DNA of 12,699 nt from Treponema sp. (GTDB lineage: Bacteria; Spirochaetota; Spirochaetia; Treponematales; Breznakiellaceae): assembly GCA_031273835.1 (NCBI GenBank), contig JAISRD010000080.1, positions 1 to 12,699 on the forward strand. The letters run 5' to 3'. Within the stretch, counting starts at the first letter, position 1, and each line of letters begins with the position of its first letter. The notes under the pieces were generated by a model that ran no database searches, was not told where the DNA came from, and was given only the letters and a program-made list of their open reading frames with translations. The translations under genes were made by a program, and so were the position numbers. This document shows, in pieces, positions 1 through 6,873 of the stretch.

Positions 1-1812
1 ATGGAAACCTTGGAAACCCCCCGCGTTATACCCCTCCGGACGGAGCAGAAAACTTTAGATACCTGGGATCTCTCGAAACTCTACCCGGATGATCAAGCCT
101 GGGCCGCGGACCTGGAAGAATACGCCCGCAGAACCGAAGCTCTTTCCTCCTACCGGGGCAGCCTGGGAAAATCCGCCGAAAACCTTGCCGCCTACCTGGA
201 CTTTTCCCGGGATTTCGGCCTTTTGGCGGAACGGCTCGGCTATTACAGCGAACTCCGGGAAACCGAAGACGAGGGCTCAAGCGCCGCCCGTACCATGACG
301 GGTAAATTTATGATGGCCTCGGCAAAGGCCCAGGCGGCATCGTCCTGGGCGGCGCCGGAAATTCAGGCCGTCCCCGACGGGATCATGGCGGAATTCCTGG
401 ATCATCCCCGTATGGCCGAATACCGGATCTACCTTAAAAGGATACTCCGCTACAAGCCCTACATCTTAAGCGACAGGGAAGAGCGTATCATAGCCCTCCA
501 GTCCGAAGGGGAGGACCTGGCGAACCAGGCCTTTTCGGTGCTTACCAACGTGGATATGGACTTCGGCCTCATCGACACCCCGGAGGGGAAACAGCCCCTT
601 TCCCAATCCAGCTGGACGGTATTCATGGAAAACCCCGACCGGGAACTGCGCCAAAGGGCCTACCGGGCTTTCTACGGGGTCTTTAAGGCCCACAAAACCA
701 CCCTGGCCGCGCTGTATTCCGGCTCGGTAAAAAACGACGTTATCCGCGCCCGCGTGCGGGGTTATCCCTCGGCCAGGGCGGCGGCCCTTTTTCCCGACGA
801 CGTGCCGGAACCGGTTTACGATAACCTTATCGCCACGGTAAACGCCAATCTCGCCCCCCTTCACCGTTACTACGGCCTGCGCAAACGGGCCCTTAAACTG
901 GAGGAACTGCGGCACTACGACGTATACGTCCCCCTGGCGGGGGGGGTAAAGAAGAGAACCCCCTGGAACGAGGCGGTGGACCTGGTTTCGCGGGCCCTGG
1001 CCCCCCTGGGGGATGAATACGTCTCGACCCTGCGGGGGGGCCTCCTGGGCCGCTGGGCGGACCGCTATGAAAACAAGGGCAAGCGGAGCGGGGCCTTTTC
1101 CGCGGGGAGCTATACGGGGGACCCCTACATACTGATGAACTACAAGGACGACTCGGTGCGGGACCTCTTTACCCTGGCCCACGAAGGGGGCCATTCCATG
1201 CATTCCTGGTATTCCGCCCGGTCCAACCCGTTTATGCACTACAACTACACCATATTCGAGGCCGAGGTGGCCAGTACCTTTAACGAGGAACTCCTGTTCC
1301 GCTATCTGCAAAAAACCGCCTCCACCCCGGAACTGAAACGTTATATCCTCAACAAGCGGGCCGACGACTTTCTTTCCACCCTGTACCGGCAGACCATGTT
1401 CGCCGAATTTGAAAAACGTACCCACGAGCTTGAGGAGGGGGGGGTCCCCCTCACGGCGGATCTGCTCCGGGGGGAGTACCGGAAACTCCTGGAAAAGTAC
1501 TTCGGAAGCGCGATGGTCCTGGAGGAGGAAAGCGATCTGGAGGGCCTGCGCATCCCCCATTTTTACCGGGCCTTTTATGTGTACAAGTACGCCACGGGAA
1601 TTTCCGCGTCCTGCGCCCTGGCGGAACGGGTGCTTTCCGGGGGGGCAAAGGAACGCTCCGATTACTTTGTCTTTCTTAAATCGGGGGGCTCCCGCTTTCC
1701 CCTGGAATCCCTTAAGGCGGCCGGGGTGGATATGTCGGGCCCCGCCCCGGTGGAAGCGGCCTGCGCTGCCTTCGGACGGCTCGTGGACGAGCTGGAAGGG
1801 CTCCTGCCTTAG
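1..1812 (+). CDS. pepF: Oligoendopeptidase F (M3 family zinc metallopeptidase)
   Basis: A cytoplasmic zinc endopeptidase that cuts short peptides, mainly in peptide recycling. The 603-residue product has the usual PepF length of about 600. The zinc motif HEGGH lies at residues 394-398 (H394 and H398 as ligands, E395 as catalytic base), and the following FEAEVAST stretch supplies the likely third ligand, E422. The helical N-terminal region (about residues 20-200, starting TWDLSKLYP) matches the oligoendopeptidase F N-terminal domain. The C-terminal segment FYVYKYATGISAS (about 526-538) is the family's substrate-binding region. There is no signal peptide. The ATG is the first base of the window, so its ribosome binding site and promoter cannot be seen; a start further upstream is possible, but the N-terminus already looks complete. 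It ends 62 nt before efp on the same strand. Family assignment is firm; the exact peptide substrates are unknown. Confidence 0.95.
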   Translation: METLETPRVIPLRTEQKTLDTWDLSKLYPDDQAWAADLEEYARRTEALSSYRGSLGKSAENLAAYLDFSRDFGLLAERLGYYSELRETEDEGSSAARTMTGKFMMASAKAQAASSWAAPEIQAVPDGIMAEFLDHPRMAEYRIYLKRILRYKPYILSDREERIIALQSEGEDLANQAFSVLTNVDMDFGLIDTPEGKQPLSQSSWTVFMENPDRELRQRAYRAFYGVFKAHKTTLAALYSGSVKNDVIRARVRGYPSARAAALFPDDVPEPVYDNLIATVNANLAPLHRYYGLRKRALKLEELRHYDVYVPLAGGVKKRTPWNEAVDLVSRALAPLGDEYVSTLRGGLLGRWADRYENKGKRSGAFSAGSYTGDPYILMNYKDDSVRDLFTLAHEGGHSMHSWYSARSNPFMHYNYTIFEAEVASTFNEELLFRYLQKTASTPELKRYILNKRADDFLSTLYRQTMFAEFEKRTHELEEGGVPLTADLLRGEYRKLLEKYFGSAMVLEEESDLEGLRIPHFYRAFYVYKYATGISASCALAERVLSGGAKERSDYFVFLKSGGSRFPLESLKAAGVDMSGPAPVEAACAAFGRLVDELEGLLP

Positions 1813-1840
1813 CCGTCTAGTCCGAAGGCCGGAAATCCGC

Positions 1841-1846
1841 TATACT
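1841..1846 (+). promoter_or_regulatory. Possible -10 box for efp
   Basis: TATACT lies 28 nt before the efp start in the short pepF-efp gap. The same hexamer, or TACACT, precedes the nitroreductase, gcvT and xseA, which suggests it is the usual -10 form in this genome. No good -35 is visible 16-18 nt upstream, so efp may also be read from the pepF promoter. Confidence 0.35.
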
Positions 1847-1874
1847 TCTTAAAACAACAGGAAGAGGAGAAAAC

Positions 1875-2438
1875 ATGATTCGAGGCGGAGATATCGTCAA
1901 GGGCAGCTGCCTGCTCCAAAAGGGCCAGCCCTACCTCGTGGTGGAACGGGAATTTCACAACCCCGGTAAGGGAACCGCCATTGCCCGCATCAAAATGAAG
2001 AGCATCAAAGACGGCTCGGTCCTGAGCCTGACCATACCTACCCAGCAGGAAGTTGAGGACGCGGAGGTTGCCGTCACCGCCTGTCAGTACCAGTATTCCG
2101 ATCTGGACAACTACCACTTTATGGACAACGAATCCTACGATCAGCATGAAGTGCCCATTACCGAAATGGAAGACAAGAAATACTATCTGCAGGAAGGGCA
2201 GTCCTACGAGCTTACCATCTGGGAAGGAAAGGTCATTGACATCAAGATCCCCTACAAGGTGGTTTTTACCGTCGCGGAAAGCGAGAACTATGTAAAGGGC
2301 GATACGGTATCGGGGGCCACCAAGCCCATCACCACCGAGACGGGGCTTACCGTGCGGGTCCCCCTGTTTATCAAGCAGGGAGAAAAGATCCTGGTTAATA
2401 CGGAAACCAACGAATACGTGGAGCGGGTTAACGCGTGA
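1875..2438 (+). CDS. efp: Translation elongation factor P
   Basis: EF-P binds between the P and E sites of the ribosome and rescues stalling at consecutive prolines. The 187-residue product has the standard length and the three-domain layout: KOW-like N domain (about 1-63), central OB domain (about 66-128) and C-terminal OB domain (about 130-187). The tip loop FHNPGKGTA places K32 at the position of the modified lysine (K34 in E. coli). This points to lysine-type modification or none, rather than arginine rhamnosylation. The C-terminal domain has the family signature GATKPITTETGLTVRVPLF. A strong Shine-Dalgarno (AGAGGAG, 1863-1869) fixes the ATG. No modification enzyme gene is in the window. 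The gene converges on the minus-strand leucine-rich repeat gene, leaving a 54-nt gap. Confidence 0.97.
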   Translation: MIRGGDIVKGSCLLQKGQPYLVVEREFHNPGKGTAIARIKMKSIKDGSVLSLTIPTQQEVEDAEVAVTACQYQYSDLDNYHFMDNESYDQHEVPITEMEDKKYYLQEGQSYELTIWEGKVIDIKIPYKVVFTVAESENYVKGDTVSGATKPITTETGLTVRVPLFIKQGEKILVNTETNEYVERVNA

Positions 2439-2492
2439 TTGGCAGGCCGGGGTATGGCCCCAGGAACCCGCTCACCGGTTCACGGGGCATCT

Positions 2493-3209
2493 TCATTCTC
2501 CCGCTATTGACCAGACCCTGCCGTCCCTGATATAGATCCCGGCCTTTTTCCCCGTACTCAGGTAATAATTCACAAAAGACTGATCAAAGCCCTGGCTGGT
2601 AAAGAGGTTCCTCCCCTCGGCCATGGCGATTTCCGTAAAGCTGTTCCCGGCGAAGGCCCCCTGGCCTATAAAGGTAAGGCGGCGGGAGACGCTCAGCGAA
2701 TCAAGCCTGTTTCCCGCGAAGGAACGCACCCCCAGGGAAACGAGGCCTTCGGGGAGGACCAGGGCGCTGATCCGGTTACCCTGAAAGGCTTCGTATTCTA
2801 TGGCCTTAAGGCTTTGGGGAAGGGTCAGGGAACTTAACTGATTCCCGGCAAAGGCGCAGTACCCTATGGTTTGGACCCCTTCGGGGATGTCCACCGATTC
2901 GAGCTCCCTTGCGTAAAAGGAACGGGGCCCTATGACCGTAACCTGCCGGCCCCCTATCTTCGCGGGGATCGCCACGTTACGGGAGTTTCCCCGGTAGGCG
3001 GTAATGGTAACCCCGCCGCCCCTGTTCTGGACCAGCTCAAAATCCGGGGCCTCCCCCGCCGGGGTTTCCACCGGAACTTCCGCCGGGCCGCTTTCCGGCG
3101 CGGCCTGGGAAAAGACGGAAACGGCAAGGAACAATTGCCCGCATAAAAGTCCGCGCAGGAGTCCTCGGAGGACTCCGGGCGAAAGGACGGCACAGAAGGG
3201 GCCCCGCAT
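2493..3209 (-). CDS. Secreted BspA/TpLRR-type leucine-rich repeat protein
   Basis: An exported protein of 238 residues built mainly of LRR_5 (BspA-like) repeats. The N-terminus has a hydrophobic signal segment (about 14-34) ending SQA-AP, a likely signal peptidase I site near residue 36. A short Pro/Glu/Gly-rich linker follows (about 37-58), then about five repeats of 22 residues from about 92 to 200. Repeat cores read IGYCAFAGNQLSSLTLP and IEYEAFQGNRISALVLP. The tail (about 208-234) has F-x-x-Y-Y-x-x-x-GKKAG-x-Y and a final W, a pattern I associate with treponemal members. Such proteins are often surface exposed and bind host or partner proteins, but the ligand here is unknown. The start is 6 nt after the nitroreductase stop, so the two are probably co-transcribed. 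No clear Shine-Dalgarno is present and the start is uncertain; a short perfect inverted repeat (3158-3176) lies in the signal-peptide codons. Confidence 0.82.
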   Translation of the reverse strand: MRGPFCAVLSPGVLRGLLRGLLCGQLFLAVSVFSQAAPESGPAEVPVETPAGEAPDFELVQNRGGGVTITAYRGNSRNVAIPAKIGGRQVTVIGPRSFYARELESVDIPEGVQTIGYCAFAGNQLSSLTLPQSLKAIEYEAFQGNRISALVLPEGLVSLGVRSFAGNRLDSLSVSRRLTFIGQGAFAGNSFTEIAMAEGRNLFTSQGFDQSFVNYYLSTGKKAGIYIRDGRVWSIAGE

Positions 3210-3215
3210 GGCGCT

Positions 3216-3761
3216 CTAGGCTTCCCAGGATTCCCAGTGGACCCGTGCGGGATCAAAGCGGTCCTTGGGGCGGGCCTCCCCGGCGGGATAGCCCAGGGCG
3301 ATGAGGCCCAGGGGGACAATGTGGGAGGGCAGGGCGAATTTTTCCGAAAAGGAACGGACCCGGCCCTTGTCGGGATACCAGCCCAGCCAGACCCCGCCTA
3401 AACCTTCCCCGGTAATTTGAAGCAGGGCGTTCTCCATGGCGGCGGAAAGATCCTGGACCCAGAAGGCGTCTTCCCCGGCGCCCGCAGCGGGATTTTTTCC
3501 GTAATCCGGGTCCCCCTTCTTAAGATCGGCGCAGCAGGCGATCACCGCCGCGGCGGAAGCGCACATCTTGGCCCAGGGGCTCATGGCGGCCACGGCCTCC
3601 CTGTCCTCCCGCCCCGTAATCACCAGAAATTCCCAGGGCTGCCTGTTATGGGCCGAGGGGGCCTGGAAAGCCGCCCTGAGTATCCGTTCTATTTTTTCCC
3701 GTTCCACCTGTTTCGGAAGGAAATTCCGCACCGAACACCGTTCAAAAATCGCATTCATCAT
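3216..3761 (-). CDS. Nitroreductase family FMN oxidoreductase
   Basis: A small FMN-dependent NAD(P)H oxidoreductase of the nitroreductase fold, 181 residues. It starts with the phosphate-binding R-C-S-V-R-N-F (8-14). It then has APSAHNRQPWEF (34-45), the FMN-contacting Ser/Asn/Gln-Pro-Trp element, followed by QDLSAAMENALLQ (103-115) and GLGGVWLGWYP (120-130) and PLGLIALGYP (150-159), all in family order. There is no signal peptide, so it is cytoplasmic. Two ATGs stand in tandem at 3761 and 3758; the Shine-Dalgarno AGGAG (3765-3769) is better spaced from the second, which would give 180 residues. It is divergent from gcvT and followed after 6 nt by the leucine-rich repeat gene. The physiological substrate cannot be read from the sequence; nothing visible links it to glycine cleavage beyond position. 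Confidence 0.92.
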   Translation of the reverse strand: MMNAIFERCSVRNFLPKQVEREKIERILRAAFQAPSAHNRQPWEFLVITGREDREAVAAMSPWAKMCASAAAVIACCADLKKGDPDYGKNPAAGAGEDAFWVQDLSAAMENALLQITGEGLGGVWLGWYPDKGRVRSFSEKFALPSHIVPLGLIALGYPAGEARPKDRFDPARVHWESWEA

Positions 3762-3763
3762 TC

Positions 3764-3783
3764 ACTCCTAAATAAGGAGTATA
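3764..3783 (-). promoter_or_regulatory. Nitroreductase -10 box overlapping a palindrome
   Basis: Reading the minus strand, TATACT (3778-3783) is a likely -10, with a weak -35 TGTAAA at 3800-3805 (16-nt spacer). A perfect inverted repeat, ACTCCT-5 nt-AGGAGT (3764-3780), overlaps the -10 by three bases on one arm and contains the Shine-Dalgarno on the other. Because transcription should start within the palindrome, a full RNA hairpin is unlikely. An operator for a dimeric regulator, or chance from the Shine-Dalgarno, are the alternatives. Confidence 0.4.
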
Positions 3784-3827
3784 CCCTATTTTACGCGTTT
3801 TTACAGCCGCCGGGGGGACGGTTCGTC

Positions 3828-3862
3828 TGTACAGGGGCTTTCCCTTTTGCTACACTGGGCCC
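3828..3862 (+). promoter_or_regulatory. Promoter of the gcv operon, probably leaderless
   Basis: TGTACA (3828-3833) and TACACT (3851-3856) are separated by 17 nt, the ideal spacing. Only six bases (GGGCCC) lie between the -10 and the gcvT ATG, so the expected transcription start falls on or next to the A of the ATG. No Shine-Dalgarno is present. The first start codon of the operon would then be at the very 5' end of the mRNA. The short region back to the nitroreductase start (101 nt) leaves no room for a glycine riboswitch in the transcript. Confidence 0.5.
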
Positions 3863-5011
3863 ATGAAGACTACCCTGCTCCACCCCTGGCACGAGGAGGC
3901 CGGGGCTCGTTTTGCCCCCTTTGCGGGCTTTGACATGCCCATCCGGTATCCCCCGGGGACGGTGGAGGAACACAGGCTCTGCCGCCGTTCCGCGGGGCTC
4001 TTTGACATTGATCACATGGGGCGCTTTGCCCTTTCCGGCGGCGCCGCGGGGGAAGCCCTGTCCGCCCTTGTTTCCGGCCCCGTGCTGGACATGAAGGCCG
4101 GGGAGGCCCGCTACAGCCTGCTGCTGAACGAGGGGGGCGGAATCATCGACGACCTTTTTATATACCGCCTTTCCGAAGAGGCCCCTTACGGGAAGGACCC
4201 CTGGCTTATCGTGGTTAACGCGGGAAACCGGGAGGGGGATTTTGCCTGGTTCCGGCAGCGCCTTCCCCGGAGTCTCAGCCTGCGGGATATTTCCGCCGAA
4301 ACCTGCATGATCGCGGTCCAGGGTCCCCGGGCGGCGGAACTGCTGGATCTGCTGGCGGACAAACCGGGGGCCTTTTCTTCCCTGCCCCGGGCGGCCCTGG
4401 GGACCCTCACTCTTGCGGGGATTTCCGTCAGGGCGGGCCGGACCGGCTATACCGGAGAGGACGGGGCGGAACTTTTCTACGGCGCGGGGGAGGCCCTGAG
4501 CTTGTGGAAGACCCTGCTTGCCAAAGCGGAGGAGGCCGGTATTGAGGCCGGCCCCGTGGGGCTCGCGGCCAGGGATTCCCTGCGTTTCGAGGCGGGCATG
4601 CCCCTCCACGGCCATGAGATAGGCCCCGGCATAAGCCCCCCGGAGGCCCTGCTCTCCTGGGCCTGTGATTTTTCAAAGGACTTTATAGGGAAGGAGGCCC
4701 TGGCCGCCCAAAAAGCCGCGGGGCTTAAGCGTAAGCTGGTAACCCTCAACGTAACGGGGGGGGTCCCCCGCGAAGGGTACAGGGTCCTCAACGGCGAAGG
4801 CGGGGAAATCGGCGTTGTGGCCGCCGGAATGTTCTGCCCCACGGTGGGGACCTATTCGGCGAACGCCTTTGTTCCCCCGGAATACGCGGCGACCGGAACG
4901 AAGCTGGCGGTGGAAATACGGGGAAACCCAAAGGCCGCGGAGGTGGTTAAACGGCCCCTCTATACGCCGGTATACAGAAGACAAAAATTCATGAAAGAGG
5001 TGAAAAAATGA
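3863..5011 (+). CDS. gcvT: Glycine cleavage system T protein (aminomethyltransferase)
   Basis: GcvT takes the aminomethyl group from lipoyl-GcvH, transfers the methylene to tetrahydrofolate and releases ammonia. The 382-residue product is slightly long for the family (about 360-375). Conserved elements appear in order: FAGFDMPIRYP (20-30), DHMGR (50-54), YSLLLNEGGGIIDDLFIYRL (84-103) with the catalytic Asp at 96/97, the folate-site GRTGYTGEDGAELF (192-205), then LRFEAGMPLHGHEI and the C-terminal barrel. The canonical DVSHMG motif reads DIDHMG here, a small deviation. No signal peptide is present. It is the first gene of gcvT-gcvH-gcvPA-gcvPB; its TGA overlaps the gcvH ATG by 4 nt, so translation is probably coupled. 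The ATG is chosen because MKTTLLHPWHEEAGARF aligns with the family N-terminus and the promoter lies just upstream. Confidence 0.96.
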   Translation: MKTTLLHPWHEEAGARFAPFAGFDMPIRYPPGTVEEHRLCRRSAGLFDIDHMGRFALSGGAAGEALSALVSGPVLDMKAGEARYSLLLNEGGGIIDDLFIYRLSEEAPYGKDPWLIVVNAGNREGDFAWFRQRLPRSLSLRDISAETCMIAVQGPRAAELLDLLADKPGAFSSLPRAALGTLTLAGISVRAGRTGYTGEDGAELFYGAGEALSLWKTLLAKAEEAGIEAGPVGLAARDSLRFEAGMPLHGHEIGPGISPPEALLSWACDFSKDFIGKEALAAQKAAGLKRKLVTLNVTGGVPREGYRVLNGEGGEIGVVAAGMFCPTVGTYSANAFVPPEYAATGTKLAVEIRGNPKAAEVVKRPLYTPVYRRQKFMKEVKK

Positions 5012-5394
5012 AATTAGACGCCGACGCCCGGTACGCGAAAACCCACGAATGGGCCCGCAGGGACGGGGAACTTTATACCGTGGGGCTCTCCTTCCACGCC
5101 CAGGAAAGCCTCGGTGACATTGTATTTGTGGATCTGCCGAAAAAGGGGATGTCCTTTAAGGCGGGCGCTTCCTTCGGGGCCATTGAATCGGTCAAGGCGG
5201 CAAGCGATCTCTACCTGCCCGTTTCAGGGACCATCGCCGAAATAAACGACGCCCTGGCCGGGGCCCCGGAAAGGGTGAACAAGGACTGTTACGGCGAAGG
5301 CTGGCTTGTCAAGGTTCAGCCGGAAGAGGACTCCGGTTTTGACGCCCTCCTTTCACCGGCGGATTATGAAAAAAGCGCCGCATCGGAGGAATAG
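5008..5394 (+). CDS. gcvH: Glycine cleavage system H protein (lipoyl carrier)
   Basis: GcvH carries the aminomethyl intermediate on a lipoyl arm between the P, T and L proteins. The 128-residue product has the usual length. Diagnostic segments are YAKTHEWAR (9-17), LGDIVFVDLPKKG (35-47) and GAIESVKAASDLYLPVSG (57-74), where K63 is the lipoylated lysine, followed by VNKDCYGEGWLVKV. The ATG overlaps the gcvT stop by 4 nt, and a purine-rich GAAAGAGGTG just upstream acts as ribosome binding site. The stop TAG shares one base with the gcvPA GTG start. No lipoate attachment gene is in the window, so lipoylation must be supplied elsewhere. Confidence 0.97.
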   Translation: MKLDADARYAKTHEWARRDGELYTVGLSFHAQESLGDIVFVDLPKKGMSFKAGASFGAIESVKAASDLYLPVSGTIAEINDALAGAPERVNKDCYGEGWLVKVQPEEDSGFDALLSPADYEKSAASEE

Positions 5395-6860
5395 TGCCTT
5401 ATATCCCCGTAACAGCCTCCCAGCGCGGCGAGATGCTTGCGGCCTTGGGCCGCGCTTCCATAGAGGAACTCTTCGCGGACATTCCTCGGCAATTCCGCTT
5501 TCCCCCCCTGGATTTGGACGAAGGCCTGAGCGAAACCGAAACGCTCCGGGAAATTTCCGCCCTGGCGGATCGGAACATCAACGCCGATACGAGCCTGTGG
5601 TTTTTGGGGGCCGGTGCGTACAACCACTTTGTTCCCGCCGCGGTGGGAGCCCTGGCCTCCCGGGGGGAATTCCTTACCGCCTATACCCCCTACCAGGCCG
5701 AGGTAAGCCAGGGAACTCTGCAGGCTATCTTTGAATACCAGAGTATGATCGCCGGCCTTACCGGCATGGACGTGGTAAACGCCGGCCACTACGACGGCGC
5801 CGCCGCCCTGGCCGAGGCCGTAATCATGGCGCTGAAACACGCCGGGGCCGGAACGGCCGGGGGATCCGCCATCCCGCGGGTCCTCATCCCCGAAGGGCTT
5901 CACCCCGAATACAGGGAAGTTCTCAAGACCTACCTGGGCCCGCTGTACCGGGCCGTTGAAAGCTATTCGGGGGATCCCGTCTCAGCCGCGGAGGGGGCGA
6001 AGAACGCCGCCGCCGGAAACGCGAAAACAGACGCGGCTGCGGAAACGGCCGGAAATGCCGGGACAGACACGGCTGCCGGAACCTCCGGGCCGGCCCTTGC
6101 CTGCCTGGTGGCGGCCTACCCCGACTTTTTCGGGATCATCCCCGATCTGGAAGGGGCCGCCGAAGCGGTCCACGCCGCCGGGGGGCTCCTTATCGTCCAG
6201 GCGGACCCTATTATGCTGGGGCTCTTCAAAAGTCCCGGCGAATACGGGGCGGACATTGTTACCGCCGAGGGCCAGTGTCTGGGGAACGACATGAACTACG
6301 GCGGCCCCTTTTTGGGGATCATGGCGGTTACCGGGGAGCTGATGCGCAGGATACCCGGCCGTATCGCTGGGGAAGCCCGGGACGCCGCGGGCCGCAGGGG
6401 CTATGTACTTACCCTTTCCGCCCGGGAACAGCACATACGCCGGGAGCGGGCGGTGTCGAACATCTGCTCCAACCAGGGTTTGGTCATGCTCCGTTCCTGC
6501 ATCTACCTGGCCCTGCTGGGAAAACAGGGACTACGGCAAGCGGCGGAACTGTGCTGGCGCCTCTCCCATTACGCCGCGTCGGAACTGGCTAAACTGCCGG
6601 GCTTTAGCGCCGCCGGGGGGACCTTCTTTAAAGAATTTGTCCTTAAACTGCCCTATACCTTTTCCGCCCGGCGGGGAGGGGGCCTATCCTCCGCCTCCGA
6701 AGCGGCGGAGGCCCTCTACCAAAAAAACATAGTCCCCGGCCTTCCCCTGTCCCGTTATTTTCCCGGCAGGACCAACGAACTGCTTGTCTGCGTAACGGAA
6801 AACAATTCCAAAGCCGATATAGACCGCCTTACGGCGGCTTTGGCGGAACTCTACCATTAG
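5394..6860 (+). CDS. gcvPA: Glycine dehydrogenase (decarboxylating) subunit 1 (P protein, alpha)
   Basis: This is the N-terminal half of the split glycine decarboxylase, which works with GcvPB as a PLP-dependent heterotetramer that decarboxylates glycine and loads GcvH. The family signature is clear: MPYIPVTASQRGEML at the start, LGAGAYNHFVPAAVGALASRGEFLTAYTPYQAEVSQGTLQ (about 71-110, given in two adjoining blocks in the family) and GHYDGAAALAEA (131-142). The start is GTG at 5394, sharing a base with the gcvH stop and preceded by GGAGG (5386-5390). At 488 residues it is longer than the usual 440-450. The excess is an Ala/Gly/Thr-rich insert at about residues 193-232, containing a 12-residue duplication, just before the conserved AAYPDFFG strand (usually PNFFG). 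The insert is in frame and the rest is intact, so I expect a working enzyme. Confidence 0.96.
   Translation: MPYIPVTASQRGEMLAALGRASIEELFADIPRQFRFPPLDLDEGLSETETLREISALADRNINADTSLWFLGAGAYNHFVPAAVGALASRGEFLTAYTPYQAEVSQGTLQAIFEYQSMIAGLTGMDVVNAGHYDGAAALAEAVIMALKHAGAGTAGGSAIPRVLIPEGLHPEYREVLKTYLGPLYRAVESYSGDPVSAAEGAKNAAAGNAKTDAAAETAGNAGTDTAAGTSGPALACLVAAYPDFFGIIPDLEGAAEAVHAAGGLLIVQADPIMLGLFKSPGEYGADIVTAEGQCLGNDMNYGGPFLGIMAVTGELMRRIPGRIAGEARDAAGRRGYVLTLSAREQHIRRERAVSNICSNQGLVMLRSCIYLALLGKQGLRQAAELCWRLSHYAASELAKLPGFSAAGGTFFKEFVLKLPYTFSARRGGGLSSASEAAEALYQKNIVPGLPLSRYFPGRTNELLVCVTENNSKADIDRLTAALAELYH
6015..6086 (+). repeat. gcvPA: Two-copy 36-bp tandem repeat inside gcvPA
   Basis: Two adjoining 36-nt units (6015-6050 and 6051-6086) match at 26 of 36 positions. 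They encode GNAKTDAAAETA and GNAGTDTAAGTS, GcvPA residues 208-219 and 220-231. The block is the core of the low-complexity insert that makes this GcvPA longer than usual. The units are diverged but stay in frame, suggesting an old duplication tolerated in a surface loop. Confidence 0.7.
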
Positions 6861-6873
6861 GAGGACTGTACCA

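Noticed and set aside
466..1560. Long minus-strand open frame (364 codons) opposite pepF
   Set aside because: It is antisense to a clear M3 peptidase. Its composition is what GC-rich codon bias produces on the opposite strand, and no family motif is visible.
2439..2492. Possible bidirectional terminator between efp and the leucine-rich repeat gene
   Set aside because: A 5-bp GAACC/GGTTC stem and a GGGG/CCCC pairing can be drawn, but no T-run follows on either strand.
3158..3176. Perfect 8-bp inverted repeat with a 3-nt loop
   Set aside because: It lies in codons for the Leu/Arg-Gly repeats of the signal peptide of the leucine-rich repeat protein, where repeated LRGLL codons explain it. No T-run follows, so it is not a convincing terminator.
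3791..4615. Minus-strand open frame of 274 codons across gcvT and its promoter
   Set aside because: It overlaps a firmly identified gcvT, is rich in Gly/Pro/Arg as shadow frames are, and has no recognisable domain.
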